DNA of 50,733 nucleotides from Saprospiraceae bacterium (GTDB taxonomy: Bacteria; Bacteroidota; Bacteroidia; Chitinophagales; Saprospiraceae). Shown here one piece after another: positions 1 to 7,896 of this stretch (position 1 is its first letter; each line of letters starts with the position of its first letter). Where the stretch lies: NCBI GenBank assembly GCA_020627965.1, contig JAHDFX010000013.1, positions 1 to 50,733 on the forward strand, read 5' to 3'. The position numbers and the translations under genes are program-made. Below the pieces are notes generated by a model. The model worked only from the letters and a program-made list of their open reading frames with translations. It was not told the DNA's origin and did not search any database.

Positions 1-496
1 CAAGAAGATTCAGGATTTTAATTTTCCAGCCTTAATGGGAAGTGACAAATATCTGTTCTGTTTGGTCGCATCGAGATAAGCTGTCGCTTCTTGGTTATTG
101 AGTTAACTAGCTCAATCTACGTAGGTCGCAGGGTTTGCCATTTTAGTAATTTTTCGAGAGACGTTTTTCTTTGGGGAGTTTTGTAGATTGTTTTTGCCGG
201 TTTGATAAATATCGGTCTTAAATGCTTTATTAATTTATTATAAACCACTATTAAGTCTAGATCTTCTTCTATTTCTTCATCATTAGTTTGTAATGACTTC
301 GACAAACAAAACATAAGATTATTACATCCTACTCTGCCTGACAATTGATACACTAACATTAAATAAAAAACCATTAAACTACTATTTACCGTTTTTAGAC
401 TTTAGAGCTTGTTTATTCTACGGTGAGTTGAAGGAAAGGTTTGGTTTTGGATTGGAAATATTTTTTTATCTATAAAAATAACGAGGAAATATGCTC
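1..496. other. Left-edge region downstream of rodA
   Basis: AT-rich stretch between the window edge and the end of rodA. The only candidate gene is the short minus-strand ORF at 117-374, listed separately. A small dyad, TTGAG and CTCAA around an 8-base centre, lies near 99-116 and may belong to a transcript end. No RNA gene or mobile-element end is recognisable. Confidence 0.4.
117..374 (-). CDS. Small hypothetical protein (85 aa), doubtful
   Basis: This ORF has an ATG start and 85 codons, with an acidic middle (residues about 31-40) and a basic C-terminal half. I recognise no family, and there is no signal peptide or clear transmembrane segment. It lies downstream of rodA on the same strand, separated by 122 bases. 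The mix of charged residues looks plausible for a real small protein. It could equally be a decayed gene remnant or a chance ORF in AT-rich DNA. Function is unknown. Confidence 0.25.
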   Translation of the reverse strand: MVFYLMLVYQLSGRVGCNNLMFCLSKSLQTNDEEIEEDLDLIVVYNKLIKHLRPIFIKPAKTIYKTPQRKTSLEKLLKWQTLRPT

Positions 497-1906
497 TTAT
501 ATACGAGTCAGTCTTGTATTGTCCAATTTAATTAATACTGCTAATAAGATGGTGAAGGAAAGCAGAGAAGAACCACCATAACTAACTAGAGGTAAGGGTA
601 TACCTATGATTGGCATGACCCCCATGGTCATACCTACATTGACAAAGAAGTGAAAAAATAATATGCTCGCTACTCCGTAGGCATAATATCGGGTGAATAA
701 TTCCCTTTGTCGTTCTGCAATAAAAGTGATTCTAAGGATCAATCCGATATAAAGTAAAATTAGAACGGCACTCCCGAAAAAGCCATGTTCTTCTCCTACT
801 GTACAAAAAATAAAGTCGGTAGATTGTTCTGGAACATAGTTGAGTTGGGTAATTTGTCCTCTTAAAAAGCCACGCCCAGTCAAACCACCTGAACCAATTG
901 CTCTCTTAGATTGATATAAGTTATAACCAGCGCCTAGTCTGTCTACTTCAGAGGGTTTCAGCCATACTTTTATTCGGTTTTGTTGATGAGGTTCAAGTAT
1001 ATTATTGAAAGCATAATTTACAGAAAAAGAATAAAGGGCAGATAAGACCAGTATTCCAGAAACCAAACTGACCAATTGCCTACGCTTACTTTGCCATGCA
1101 ATGACCATTAATAATAATAACATGGTACCATCTAAAGCGAGTACATACTGTACAATATCATATTGAAACCCCAACCAGGTAACTGTTACAAGCACGGTAA
1201 AGGCCAATAACCACCAAATTTGTTTTTCTTTGAAGTTAGCGATATAAACCAAGCTAAAAAATAAAAGCAGAATGGCAAGAATAGTTAGGGGTTCAAATAA
1301 CAGGGCTAGTACAGACAGGGCAGCAATAACCCCTCCTATCATGTACAACATAGCGGGCATTCCTGCTCGAAACAGTACTAAAAATAAAGCCATAAAAACC
1401 AATGCAGAGCCAGCATCTCCCTGTAAAAATATTAATCCGATAGGAATGACAATAATACCTATTGCCTGCCATCGTTGTTTGGTATTTCGGGAGATGGAGA
1501 CATTGAAGCCACTTAGAAAAGCTGCGAGCCCCAGACAAGTAGCAAATTTAGCAAACTCTGAAGGTTGTAAACGTCCCATTCCCGGCAAATCGAACCAGGA
1601 GCGAGACCCTGCTATTTCTACTCCAAATAGCAAAACGGCCAGGAGCAGGATCATAGCAAATCCATATATAGGATAGGCAAATATCCTGAAAAAACGAGCA
1701 TCCAGAATAATTGTAAAAAGACCAATAACCAGAGAGATAATGATCCAGAGAAGTTGATTGCCGTGTTTAGTACTAAAGTCCAGCATTTCAGGGGTTTTAG
1801 AATAACCTACTGAATAGACCATCAAAAAACCAACAGACACCAAAATTAAATAAAGTATAATGGTTATCCAGTCTGTTTCCCGCGTTGTCTGTCCTCTACG
1901 ACTCAT
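497..1906 (-). CDS. rodA: Rod-shape-determining peptidoglycan polymerase RodA (SEDS family)
   Basis: RodA is the membrane glycosyltransferase that polymerises lipid II during cell elongation, working with a class B PBP. This 469-residue protein has many transmembrane segments and the SEDS signature: an AIGSGG motif near residues 336-341, TDFIF at 363-367 with the family's catalytic aspartate at D364, and the PLPLVSYGG motif at 437-445. It is longer than a typical RodA. Roughly residues 200-300 hold additional hydrophobic segments between the two conserved halves. The gene starts 24 bases after the anti-sigma-like gene and is last in an apparent sigma/anti-sigma/rodA transcription unit. FtsW is the main alternative, but the basic N-terminus and the motif spacing favour RodA. 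Confidence 0.9.
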   Translation of the reverse strand: MSRRGQTTRETDWITIILYLILVSVGFLMVYSVGYSKTPEMLDFSTKHGNQLLWIIISLVIGLFTIILDARFFRIFAYPIYGFAMILLLAVLLFGVEIAGSRSWFDLPGMGRLQPSEFAKFATCLGLAAFLSGFNVSISRNTKQRWQAIGIIVIPIGLIFLQGDAGSALVFMALFLVLFRAGMPAMLYMIGGVIAALSVLALLFEPLTILAILLLFFSLVYIANFKEKQIWWLLAFTVLVTVTWLGFQYDIVQYVLALDGTMLLLLMVIAWQSKRRQLVSLVSGILVLSALYSFSVNYAFNNILEPHQQNRIKVWLKPSEVDRLGAGYNLYQSKRAIGSGGLTGRGFLRGQITQLNYVPEQSTDFIFCTVGEEHGFFGSAVLILLYIGLILRITFIAERQRELFTRYYAYGVASILFFHFFVNVGMTMGVMPIIGIPLPLVSYGGSSLLSFTILLAVLIKLDNTRLTRI

Positions 1907-1930
1907 GACGACAAATATACGATTTCAGGT

Positions 1931-2695
1931 CTACAACTCCTGCAATAATGTAGCAGCTTTCTTATTATAATAATTATCCGAACTTATCAAGAGACTTAAC
2001 AGGCTTTCAGTACGGTCGGTATTTCCAATTTTTAGATGCGCTAATGCCAGGTACCAGGTAGCATCATTGCTATAGCCTGATTTTGGTTCATTCATAATTT
2101 TTTCCAGAATGGGCATTGCTTGTTGGGTTTCTCCTGCTTTTAACAGAGATAAGCCATGAAAAAATTCTACCTGTAAATCATTGGGGTGTTCTTGCTTGGC
2201 TGTACGGAAATAGGTGACACTTTCTCTGTATTTTTTAGCATCATAAGTTTGTAATCCTCGATAAAAAGCTTCTACTTTTTTTACTGTATCATAGTTACTT
2301 CTAGTTGCCAATTCGTTCATATTATCATCAAACGCGCCAATATAATCGGCATAAAGTCGATTATCATTGTCGGAATACCAATAAAAAAGCCCTATGAAAG
2401 GCAGGAGTAAAAGCATGGCCGCTGCCGCAATGCGAAGAAATAGTCGTCGTGGTGGTACGGATGTTATTTGTTTTGTTTCTTCTTTATGGACTAGTGGTAT
2501 TGTGGTTTTTTCAAGTGTTTTTTCGGCTACCTCAAGGCTATTAATGCTGGCATAGCCCTCAAGGGCATCCGTACAGAGGGGGCAATCCAGTAAATGGTTT
2601 TCTATTTCATGTGCTTTTTGTTCAGGTAACTTTTCCTGTAAGTAAAGCCTTATTTCTTCTTGTGTAAGGCAATCTCTCTGTTTGAAAATATTCAT
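1931..2695 (-). CDS. Anti-sigma-like membrane protein with zinc-finger and TPR-type repeats
   Basis: The N-terminus (residues about 15-45) carries an HxxxCxxC zinc-finger of the anti-sigma (zf-HC2) type. A single transmembrane helix follows at about residues 85-107. The C-terminal region, about 125-254, looks like TPR repeats (YFRTAKQEHPNDLQVEFF and the segments after it). The topology would place the zinc finger in the cytoplasm and the repeats in the periplasm. The gene is 43 bases downstream of an ECF sigma factor, the classic partner arrangement, so it probably sequesters that sigma factor and senses an envelope signal through the repeats. The partnership is inferred from position and domain type. 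Coupling to rodA just downstream suggests an envelope-stress role. Confidence 0.75.
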   Translation of the reverse strand: MNIFKQRDCLTQEEIRLYLQEKLPEQKAHEIENHLLDCPLCTDALEGYASINSLEVAEKTLEKTTIPLVHKEETKQITSVPPRRLFLRIAAAAMLLLLPFIGLFYWYSDNDNRLYADYIGAFDDNMNELATRSNYDTVKKVEAFYRGLQTYDAKKYRESVTYFRTAKQEHPNDLQVEFFHGLSLLKAGETQQAMPILEKIMNEPKSGYSNDATWYLALAHLKIGNTDRTESLLSLLISSDNYYNKKAATLLQEL

Positions 2696-2738
2696 ATCTA
2701 TTAAGTAAGGGCGTGTTTAGCAAACATTAAGACGATCA

Positions 2739-3332
2739 CTATTGGTCTTTTTCTGTTTGTTCTAATAATATTTTTTTCAGGTTTCTCTTTCCATTTTGCA
2801 AATAACTTTTGACCTGTTTCATACTAAATCCCGTTTGAGTAACAATCTGTTTGTATCGTTTAGCCTCAAGAAAGAAAAGTTTTACACAGGTACGTTGATT
2901 GTCTTCAAGTAGTTCAAGCGCTTCTTTAAGTTGTTTAGAATTAATGGAAAAATCACCTCTATTATATAGAGTCTCTTTTTCATAAAATTCCATAAATTCT
3001 TCGGTGTTTTTTTCTATTTTTTTAAAATTTTCCTGATCACGCTTGGTTTTTCGGTGTTTGTAAATATTATTAATACAATGATTTCTGGTAAAAAAGTATA
3101 GCCAATTTTTAAAACTTTTAATATCTTGATGAGGTAAGTCGTGGATAAGTCTTTCAAAGATATCCATCATCGCATCTCGGCTGTCTTCTTCATTTTTTAA
3201 ATATTTCAGACACACCCCATAAACCAGATGTTTATAACGATTAAATAGTTCCCCTAAATGAGACCGTTCTTTTGTGATACGGTACTGGGAAGCTAATTGC
3301 TCATCACTTAGCAATTGGGCGGGTTGAGACAT
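2739..3332 (-). CDS. RNA polymerase sigma factor, ECF/sigma-70 family
   Basis: This 197-residue protein has sigma region 2 at about residues 25-95 (LFNRYKHLVYGVCLKYLKN, then a segment containing NWLYFFTRN). Region 4 lies at about 135-190 and includes the helix-turn-helix QIVTQTGFSMKQVKSYLQNG. The long charged linker of about 40 residues is typical of Bacteroidota ECF factors. It directs RNA polymerase to its own regulon, very probably under control of the zinc-finger protein encoded next. A TATCTTTG box on the minus strand at 3438-3445 and a perfect 17-bp inverted repeat at 3358-3405 lie upstream, so the gene may have a structured leader. Confidence 0.9.
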   Translation of the reverse strand: MSQPAQLLSDEQLASQYRITKERSHLGELFNRYKHLVYGVCLKYLKNEEDSRDAMMDIFERLIHDLPHQDIKSFKNWLYFFTRNHCINNIYKHRKTKRDQENFKKIEKNTEEFMEFYEKETLYNRGDFSINSKQLKEALELLEDNQRTCVKLFFLEAKRYKQIVTQTGFSMKQVKSYLQNGKRNLKKILLEQTEKDQ

Positions 3333-3357
3333 ACGTTTGGCTCTTTTTATATAATAT

Positions 3358-3405
3358 ACTTTATTCTGAAATAAGTGCTAGGACTGAATTATTTCAGAAT
3401 AAAGT
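3358..3405. promoter_or_regulatory. Perfect 17-bp inverted repeat upstream of the sigma gene
   Basis: The arms ACTTTATTCTGAAATAA (3358-3374) and TTATTTCAGAATAAAGT (3389-3405) are exact reverse complements separated by 14 bases. The repeat lies 26 bases upstream of the sigma start codon and 57 bases beyond the DUF4837 stop. On the minus strand it is not followed by a T-run, so it is a poor simple terminator. A leader hairpin or a two-fold operator fits as well. Confidence 0.6.
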
Positions 3406-3437
3406 CTAATGGAGTTGGAATAATACGCTTTTCTCTG

Positions 3438-3445
3438 CAAAGATA
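3438..3445 (-). promoter_or_regulatory. Putative -7 box (TATCTTTG) for the sigma/anti-sigma/rodA unit
   Basis: Read on the minus strand this is TATCTTTG, matching the Bacteroidota TAnnTTTG consensus. No good TTG -33 element lies at the preferred distance. If it is used, transcription would start near 3431 and the leader would contain the inverted repeat at 3358-3405. Confidence 0.4.
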
Positions 3446-3462
3446 TACGTATTTCGGGATTC

Positions 3463-4512
3463 TTAAAACTTAAGTGATCTAATAATCAACTCTAATTGCT
3501 GCATGAGCGAGCGTTTGTCTTCTCCTGGTGCATATATAAAGCCATCTACAAAAACAACTTTTTGCGATTTAGGGTTATAAACCATATAGCTCGCAAAAGG
3601 TCCCCCCATGAAGTCATTTTTCATATTCCATAGCCCTTTGACCTCCAAAGCATAATAACCATTAATGTCTGTTTTACTAAATACAGGCATCATATTGACC
3701 TTATCTGAAATCATATAGGAGCCTTTTACCCTGCTCGTGACTAAACGTCTTCCTATACTATCTCGCAAAGCAAGAATACTCTCTTCATTAAGTTGCGTAT
3801 CTTCGCTATAACTTGAAACTCTAAGCAATATATTACTGCTAATTTCTCCTGTTTCTCTTCGTATCCACATTTCACGATTTACGGAATCTAAAACAGCTGC
3901 TTTGTATGTTCCGGGTATACTCATTTTCACCCCTAGTTTGGACTGGATTTTTTCTCCTAATTTTCGGTTCAGACCAGATTGGTAAGTATTGGCACTGATC
4001 TTTCTTTTGTCAGCTTCTTCTATTTTCTGAATGATGCTTTGTTGTTTCTTTTTGATATTTTCTAACAACTGGGCTTTATTTGGAGCAAAAATATAAATGA
4101 CCAATTGCCCTTCTGCCCAAAGGTCTTCCAATACCGCAGTGTTATAATCAAAGTCTATTTTTGCCCTTTCCACACCTTCTTTACCAATAATGCGAGTAAT
4201 TTCTTTGGTGGTTTTAGTGTTTTTCGACAAATCTCCTATAAAGACAATGACCCGCCACTCTTTCTGCAAACGTGTCATATCTATTCCTTTGACGTACTTT
4301 ACATCAAAAATAGGTTCTGGCTGCGGCAATACTTTAAATTCCTCAGACATATATTCTCTGAAAGCTTCTCCCGGCAAACTTTCCCAAATATCATTCTCAG
4401 AGACGACTAGTACCTGACCAGCTTTGCCTATAGCGGTATTAAGTGGTCTGTCTTCTCCACAGGAAAACAATGTAATGGCTGCAACGAGCATTAAAATAAG
4501 CTGATTTTTCAT
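3463..4512 (-). CDS. DUF4837 family lipoprotein
   Basis: This 349-residue protein has an N-terminal signal with a lipobox ending at the cysteine in TLFSCGED (about residue 18), so it should be lipidated and envelope-anchored. The body matches my memory of the Bacteroidota-specific DUF4837 family: GKAGQVLVV near residues 30-38 and a C-terminal half with the pattern GPFASY. The family has no established function. It lies upstream of the sigma factor on the same strand, 130 bases away with an inverted repeat between, so co-transcription is uncertain. Confidence 0.8.
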   Translation of the reverse strand: MKNQLILMLVAAITLFSCGEDRPLNTAIGKAGQVLVVSENDIWESLPGEAFREYMSEEFKVLPQPEPIFDVKYVKGIDMTRLQKEWRVIVFIGDLSKNTKTTKEITRIIGKEGVERAKIDFDYNTAVLEDLWAEGQLVIYIFAPNKAQLLENIKKKQQSIIQKIEEADKRKISANTYQSGLNRKLGEKIQSKLGVKMSIPGTYKAAVLDSVNREMWIRRETGEISSNILLRVSSYSEDTQLNEESILALRDSIGRRLVTSRVKGSYMISDKVNMMPVFSKTDINGYYALEVKGLWNMKNDFMGGPFASYMVYNPKSQKVVFVDGFIYAPGEDKRSLMQQLELIIRSLKF

Positions 4513-4675
4513 AGAGGCAATTTACTACAAAATCTAAAGAGAAAAAAAGTCAAATTAAAAAGTAACGAACTGTTCATCTAAATAGATGTAGGAAACAGAT
4601 AATTTGGTGGGTATAAAATTAATTTTATTCTTTGAAAAACTTATAAAAGTATCTCACGTTTTCAGCAAATAAATT
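4513..4675. other. Intergenic, AT-rich
   Basis: Short AT-rich gap between the DUF4837 gene and the upstream helical-protein gene. No ORF, strong hairpin or repeat is apparent. Confidence 0.4.
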
Positions 4676-6187
4676 TCATTCCTGCAACTCTTTATTCACC
4701 TTTTCTAATAATACTTCATAAAAAGGGCGTTTCAATATTTTGGCTTTAAGCCAACAATAAAAAGACATGTCAATGGTACTTTGTCGTTCTTCAGCAGGTA
4801 TTTCGTATTCAGATAATTTGGTGTAAAATGCTTCCGTATCCCATTCGTAGGGTTTATTGGTATAAATACGCAAAAAATCCAGATACGCTTTTATAAATTG
4901 CTGTGAAGGGTGTCGGATAAAAGCTTTAAAATAGCGTTCCATAGAACGAATCCGGTTGAGTACAATTTCCTGATTTCCGAGTTCATATTGTGTCAATGTC
5001 TCTATCATACTTTTTCGGAGCAGCCAGGCTTTACCCATTTTTTTCTCACATATTTTGTCGCTCGGCATCGACCAAAAAACCTTATGTGCATGATCAAAAT
5101 CATTATTAAAACCATAATAAGTACCGAGACTAAGTTGGGCATTTAATTCATCCTTTACATTAAGTTTGACCGTTTTTTGCTCTAATAATTCAATGTGTAA
5201 TCGAATAGCTTCTTCCAGTTTGCCTTCAAAATTGCGAATCGCTGCGGTCAACATCACATAAGAGGGATAAAATCGTCCGTAATGATGTCCCTGATAAGTT
5301 TCCATATTAGTATATAACTGCTCCAGATAAGCTAGTGATTCAGGAAATTTCCGATTTCGATATAATACATGAGCAATCATATACAAGAGGCTCAATTTAT
5401 AAAAATGCTGATGCCGGGAAAACCCATATTGAGATTCCGCAGCTTTGTATTGAGCGATTATATAAGGTTCAAAATCGTAAAAATCCTGCTGAACTAGTGC
5501 CATACTCCGCACAATAGCAACAAGGTTATATAATAATCGGGGGCGCTTAGTGACTACCTCAGTCAGTTCATACTCCGTCAATACCTGATGAATCGCCCGA
5601 ATGAACTTGAAATTTCTCCCTTCAATACGCCTTTCCTGTACTTTTTCCCGGATAACGGCATGTGCAAAAATAACTCGTTCATCCTCCTCCAGTAGTTTTC
5701 TGTTGTCTTTATATTTTTGAATAATCTCTGGCACATTCATACCAAATTCAGAAGGTGACTTCTCAATCTGTAGCAGATAAATATTATTCAACAGGTCGAA
5801 CTGATCGTGTGCTTTTGCCAGTTTTTCCGCTTTATGTAAATAAAACCAGGCTAATCGGTGAGTTTTTTTGTCAAATAGATAACGAGCAAGCGAAATAAAT
5901 CCCATAACAGGAGCAGCGGTTGTGGGGTCTGCATCCATTCTTTTCAGAACAATAAAATCTGTTAAATGGCGAATAAGTCGTTTTCGAATAGCATAATAAG
6001 CTTCTTTGTTAGGAACCTTCAAATGACTGACCATAAATTCGGGTTTAGTACTGTCTTTTACCAACAAATACTCAAAAAGCTCCAAATCTTTACGCCCCTT
6101 TTTCTTTTTTTGTCGATGAATAAAACTACGAAACTCGCGGACATCATCTACATTCAATGTGCGTATAATTTCTTTGATTTTATCCAT
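4676..6187 (-). CDS. Large helical-repeat protein of unknown function
   Basis: The ORF is open further upstream, but I place the start at the ATG at 6187. It gives a clean N-terminus (MDKIKEIIRTLNVDDVREF), whereas the upstream 14 codons are hydrophobic and AT-driven. The 503-residue product is almost entirely charged, amphipathic helix in a TPR-like layout, with a basic KKKKGRK cluster near residues 27-33. There is no signal peptide or membrane segment, so it is probably cytoplasmic. I recognise it only as a class of long Bacteroidota helical-repeat proteins, without an assigned role. It is divergent from the YiaA-like gene, across a region with two copies of a near-palindromic repeat. Confidence 0.75.
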   Translation of the reverse strand: MDKIKEIIRTLNVDDVREFRSFIHRQKKKKGRKDLELFEYLLVKDSTKPEFMVSHLKVPNKEAYYAIRKRLIRHLTDFIVLKRMDADPTTAAPVMGFISLARYLFDKKTHRLAWFYLHKAEKLAKAHDQFDLLNNIYLLQIEKSPSEFGMNVPEIIQKYKDNRKLLEEDERVIFAHAVIREKVQERRIEGRNFKFIRAIHQVLTEYELTEVVTKRPRLLYNLVAIVRSMALVQQDFYDFEPYIIAQYKAAESQYGFSRHQHFYKLSLLYMIAHVLYRNRKFPESLAYLEQLYTNMETYQGHHYGRFYPSYVMLTAAIRNFEGKLEEAIRLHIELLEQKTVKLNVKDELNAQLSLGTYYGFNNDFDHAHKVFWSMPSDKICEKKMGKAWLLRKSMIETLTQYELGNQEIVLNRIRSMERYFKAFIRHPSQQFIKAYLDFLRIYTNKPYEWDTEAFYTKLSEYEIPAEERQSTIDMSFYCWLKAKILKRPFYEVLLEKVNKELQE

Positions 6188-6197
6188 AATTTTTTTT

Positions 6198-6288
6198 AGT
6201 AAAAATACGTTTTTAACTAAAAAAAACAATTGAATATCAGTTTTTTAACAAAAATTAGGTTTCTGTTAAAAATACGTTTTTAATTAAA
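6198..6288. repeat. Two copies of a near-palindromic element TAAAAATACGTTTTTAA
   Basis: The same 17 bases occur at 6200-6216 and 6267-6283, with similar flanks, 67 bases apart in the divergent intergenic region. Each copy is an AAAAA/TTTTT dyad around TACG. The second copy sits directly before a TAnnTTTG box, where a repressor or activator could act. Confidence 0.6.
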
Positions 6289-6292
6289 TTTG
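6285..6292 (+). promoter_or_regulatory. Putative -7 box (TAAATTTG) for the YiaA-like gene
   Basis: This matches TAnnTTTG. The -33 position has only a weak CTG rather than TTG, about 19 bases upstream. It would give a leader of roughly 75 bases. Confidence 0.35.
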
Positions 6293-6376
6293 GTTTTGAC
6301 TAGCGAATTTTCGCCTGTATGTTTGTGGTGTCAAATGGCGAAAGCCACAAGATTCTTTCACTAAAAAATAAACATT

Positions 6377-6652
6377 ATGGAAGACACAATTTTGAGTCAG
6401 AACACATCCGCATGGAGATTTCAAGTATGGATAGCTTTTGCACTATCTTTTGGATTAACACTCATCGGTCTGTACTATGCCGAAATAGATATCTGGACTA
6501 AAGGTTATCTAGCTATGGGTCTTATATTTACCGTAGGCTCTTGTTTTTCTCTGGCAAAGACACTACGTGATGACCATGAGTATAGCAAAGTGGTTAATCG
6601 GGTAAGCGCAGCAAAAACTGAGCAAATTCTAAAAGATTACGAAGGGCGATAA
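6377..6652 (+). CDS. YiaA/YiaB-like two-helix inner-membrane protein
   Basis: This 91-residue protein has two transmembrane helices, about residues 15-35 and 42-62, separated by a short turn. The flanking pattern (AWRFQVWIAFALSFG, then KGYLAMGLIFTVGSCFSLAKTLRDDHE) fits the YiaA/YiaB domain. The charged C-terminal tail is soluble. The family's function is not established. A rho-independent-type terminator follows at 6675-6724, so the gene is probably a single transcription unit. Confidence 0.8.
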   Translation: MEDTILSQNTSAWRFQVWIAFALSFGLTLIGLYYAEIDIWTKGYLAMGLIFTVGSCFSLAKTLRDDHEYSKVVNRVSAAKTEQILKDYEGR

Positions 6653-6674
6653 TCCCATTTCTGTAAATAAAGTG

Positions 6675-6724
6675 AAAGACCTTCTGGCCGGCTGATAAAG
6701 TTGTGTCGGGAGGTCTTTTTTTTG
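6675..6724 (+). terminator. Intrinsic terminator after the YiaA-like gene
   Basis: AAAGACCT (6675-6682) pairs with AGGTCTTT (6711-6718), and the second arm runs into a tract of T residues. The fairly large loop contains a GCCGGC core. It is 22 bases after the stop codon. Confidence 0.7.
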
Positions 6725-6788
6725 TACTATACTTAAAAATAAAACCTAATACCTTAGAGCTTATCATCACAGTTTGCTCCATCCTTAT

Positions 6789-6796
6789 TACCTTTG
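6789..6796 (+). promoter_or_regulatory. Putative -7 box (TACCTTTG) for the glycosyltransferase cluster
   Basis: This matches TAnnTTTG and sits 15 bases before the ATG at 6812. No TTG lies at the preferred distance upstream. The box overlaps the TTG at 6794 that would otherwise extend the reading frame, which supports the ATG at 6812 as the true start. Confidence 0.45.
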
Positions 6797-6811
6797 TACC
6801 AACACATACTA

Positions 6812-7879
6812 ATGAAGCAACCAAAACGCATATTGGTAGCACCATTAAATTGGGGCTTAGGGCATGTTACCCGCTGTATGCCGATTATTGATGAATGCAT
6901 CAGGCAAGGGGCAGAGGTGTGGCTGGCCTCAGACGGGCGGGCTTACCATTTGCTAAAAAAAGAATACCCTCAACTGCCTTTATTACAATTACCTGCCTAC
7001 AATATTCGTTATGGTAATAGCAGCATGGTTGTCAATATGGCATTACAAATGCCTAAGATACTCTGGGTAATGCGGCAGGAGCAGCAAGTTCTTCAAAAAT
7101 ATATCAAAAAACATCAGATTGATGCTGTGATATCCGACAATCGCTTTGGCTGTTTTTCAGCTTCGGTTCCCTGTGTTTTTCTGAGCCACCAAATTCATCT
7201 GAAAATTCCAGCTTTAATGGGACTGGGCACTTTTGCTAAATGGAATAACCGCAGATTGATTCAACGGTATTATGAATGTTGGGTTCCTGATTTTGAAGAC
7301 GAGCCTAACCTTTCTGGCAGTCTTTCGCATGGCAAAAAACTCGCTAATATGCGATTTATCGGTCCACTCTCCCGAATGAAGCCATCACCAGCAAATAAAA
7401 AATATGATGTAATTGCCGTTTTGTCAGGCCCAGAGCCTCAGCGAAGTTATTTTGAAGATATTATTTTGAAACAAGCCCAACAACTTCCACATTCTTTTTT
7501 AGTTGTAAAAGGTAAAACAGATAGTGAAACTCAAACAAAAAACAATAATATAGAAATTGTATCTTATATGATCGGTCATGAATTGAATAAAGCTATACTA
7601 TCCAGTGACATAATCCTTTGTCGTTCAGGCTACAGTACGCTAATGGACCTGGCAATATTAGGTAAAAAAAACGTTATCCTTGTTCCTACTCCCGGACAAA
7701 CAGAACAGGAGTATTTGGCAAAAACATTCAGCGATAAAAAAATATTTCTAGTTGAAAATCAAAATACGCTGAATTTGGAACGAGCTTTGTGGAAAGTAAA
7801 GGCTTATTCTGGACTAGAAATAAGACAAAATCATCAAGCATTGCAGACAGCTATACAAGCACTTTTGTCCATTTTATAA
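6812..7879 (+). CDS. Glycosyltransferase, MJ1255/VC2487-like (GT-B fold)
   Basis: This 355-residue cytoplasmic protein belongs to the UDP-sugar transferase-like family often annotated as MJ1255/VC2487. It has an N-terminal nucleotide-fold motif (ILVAPLNWGLGHVTRC, about residues 6-21). A C-terminal donor-site region at about 263-300 includes CRSGYSTLMDLA and VPTPGQTEQEYLA. The start is set at ATG 6812, because the longer frame begins at a TTG inside a promoter-like box. It is the first of three co-directional glycosyltransferase genes, with 17 bases to the next. Donor and acceptor cannot be read from the sequence. Confidence 0.8.
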   Translation: MKQPKRILVAPLNWGLGHVTRCMPIIDECIRQGAEVWLASDGRAYHLLKKEYPQLPLLQLPAYNIRYGNSSMVVNMALQMPKILWVMRQEQQVLQKYIKKHQIDAVISDNRFGCFSASVPCVFLSHQIHLKIPALMGLGTFAKWNNRRLIQRYYECWVPDFEDEPNLSGSLSHGKKLANMRFIGPLSRMKPSPANKKYDVIAVLSGPEPQRSYFEDIILKQAQQLPHSFLVVKGKTDSETQTKNNNIEIVSYMIGHELNKAILSSDIILCRSGYSTLMDLAILGKKNVILVPTPGQTEQEYLAKTFSDKKIFLVENQNTLNLERALWKVKAYSGLEIRQNHQALQTAIQALLSIL

Positions 7880-7896
7880 ATAAGCCCACTTAAAGA

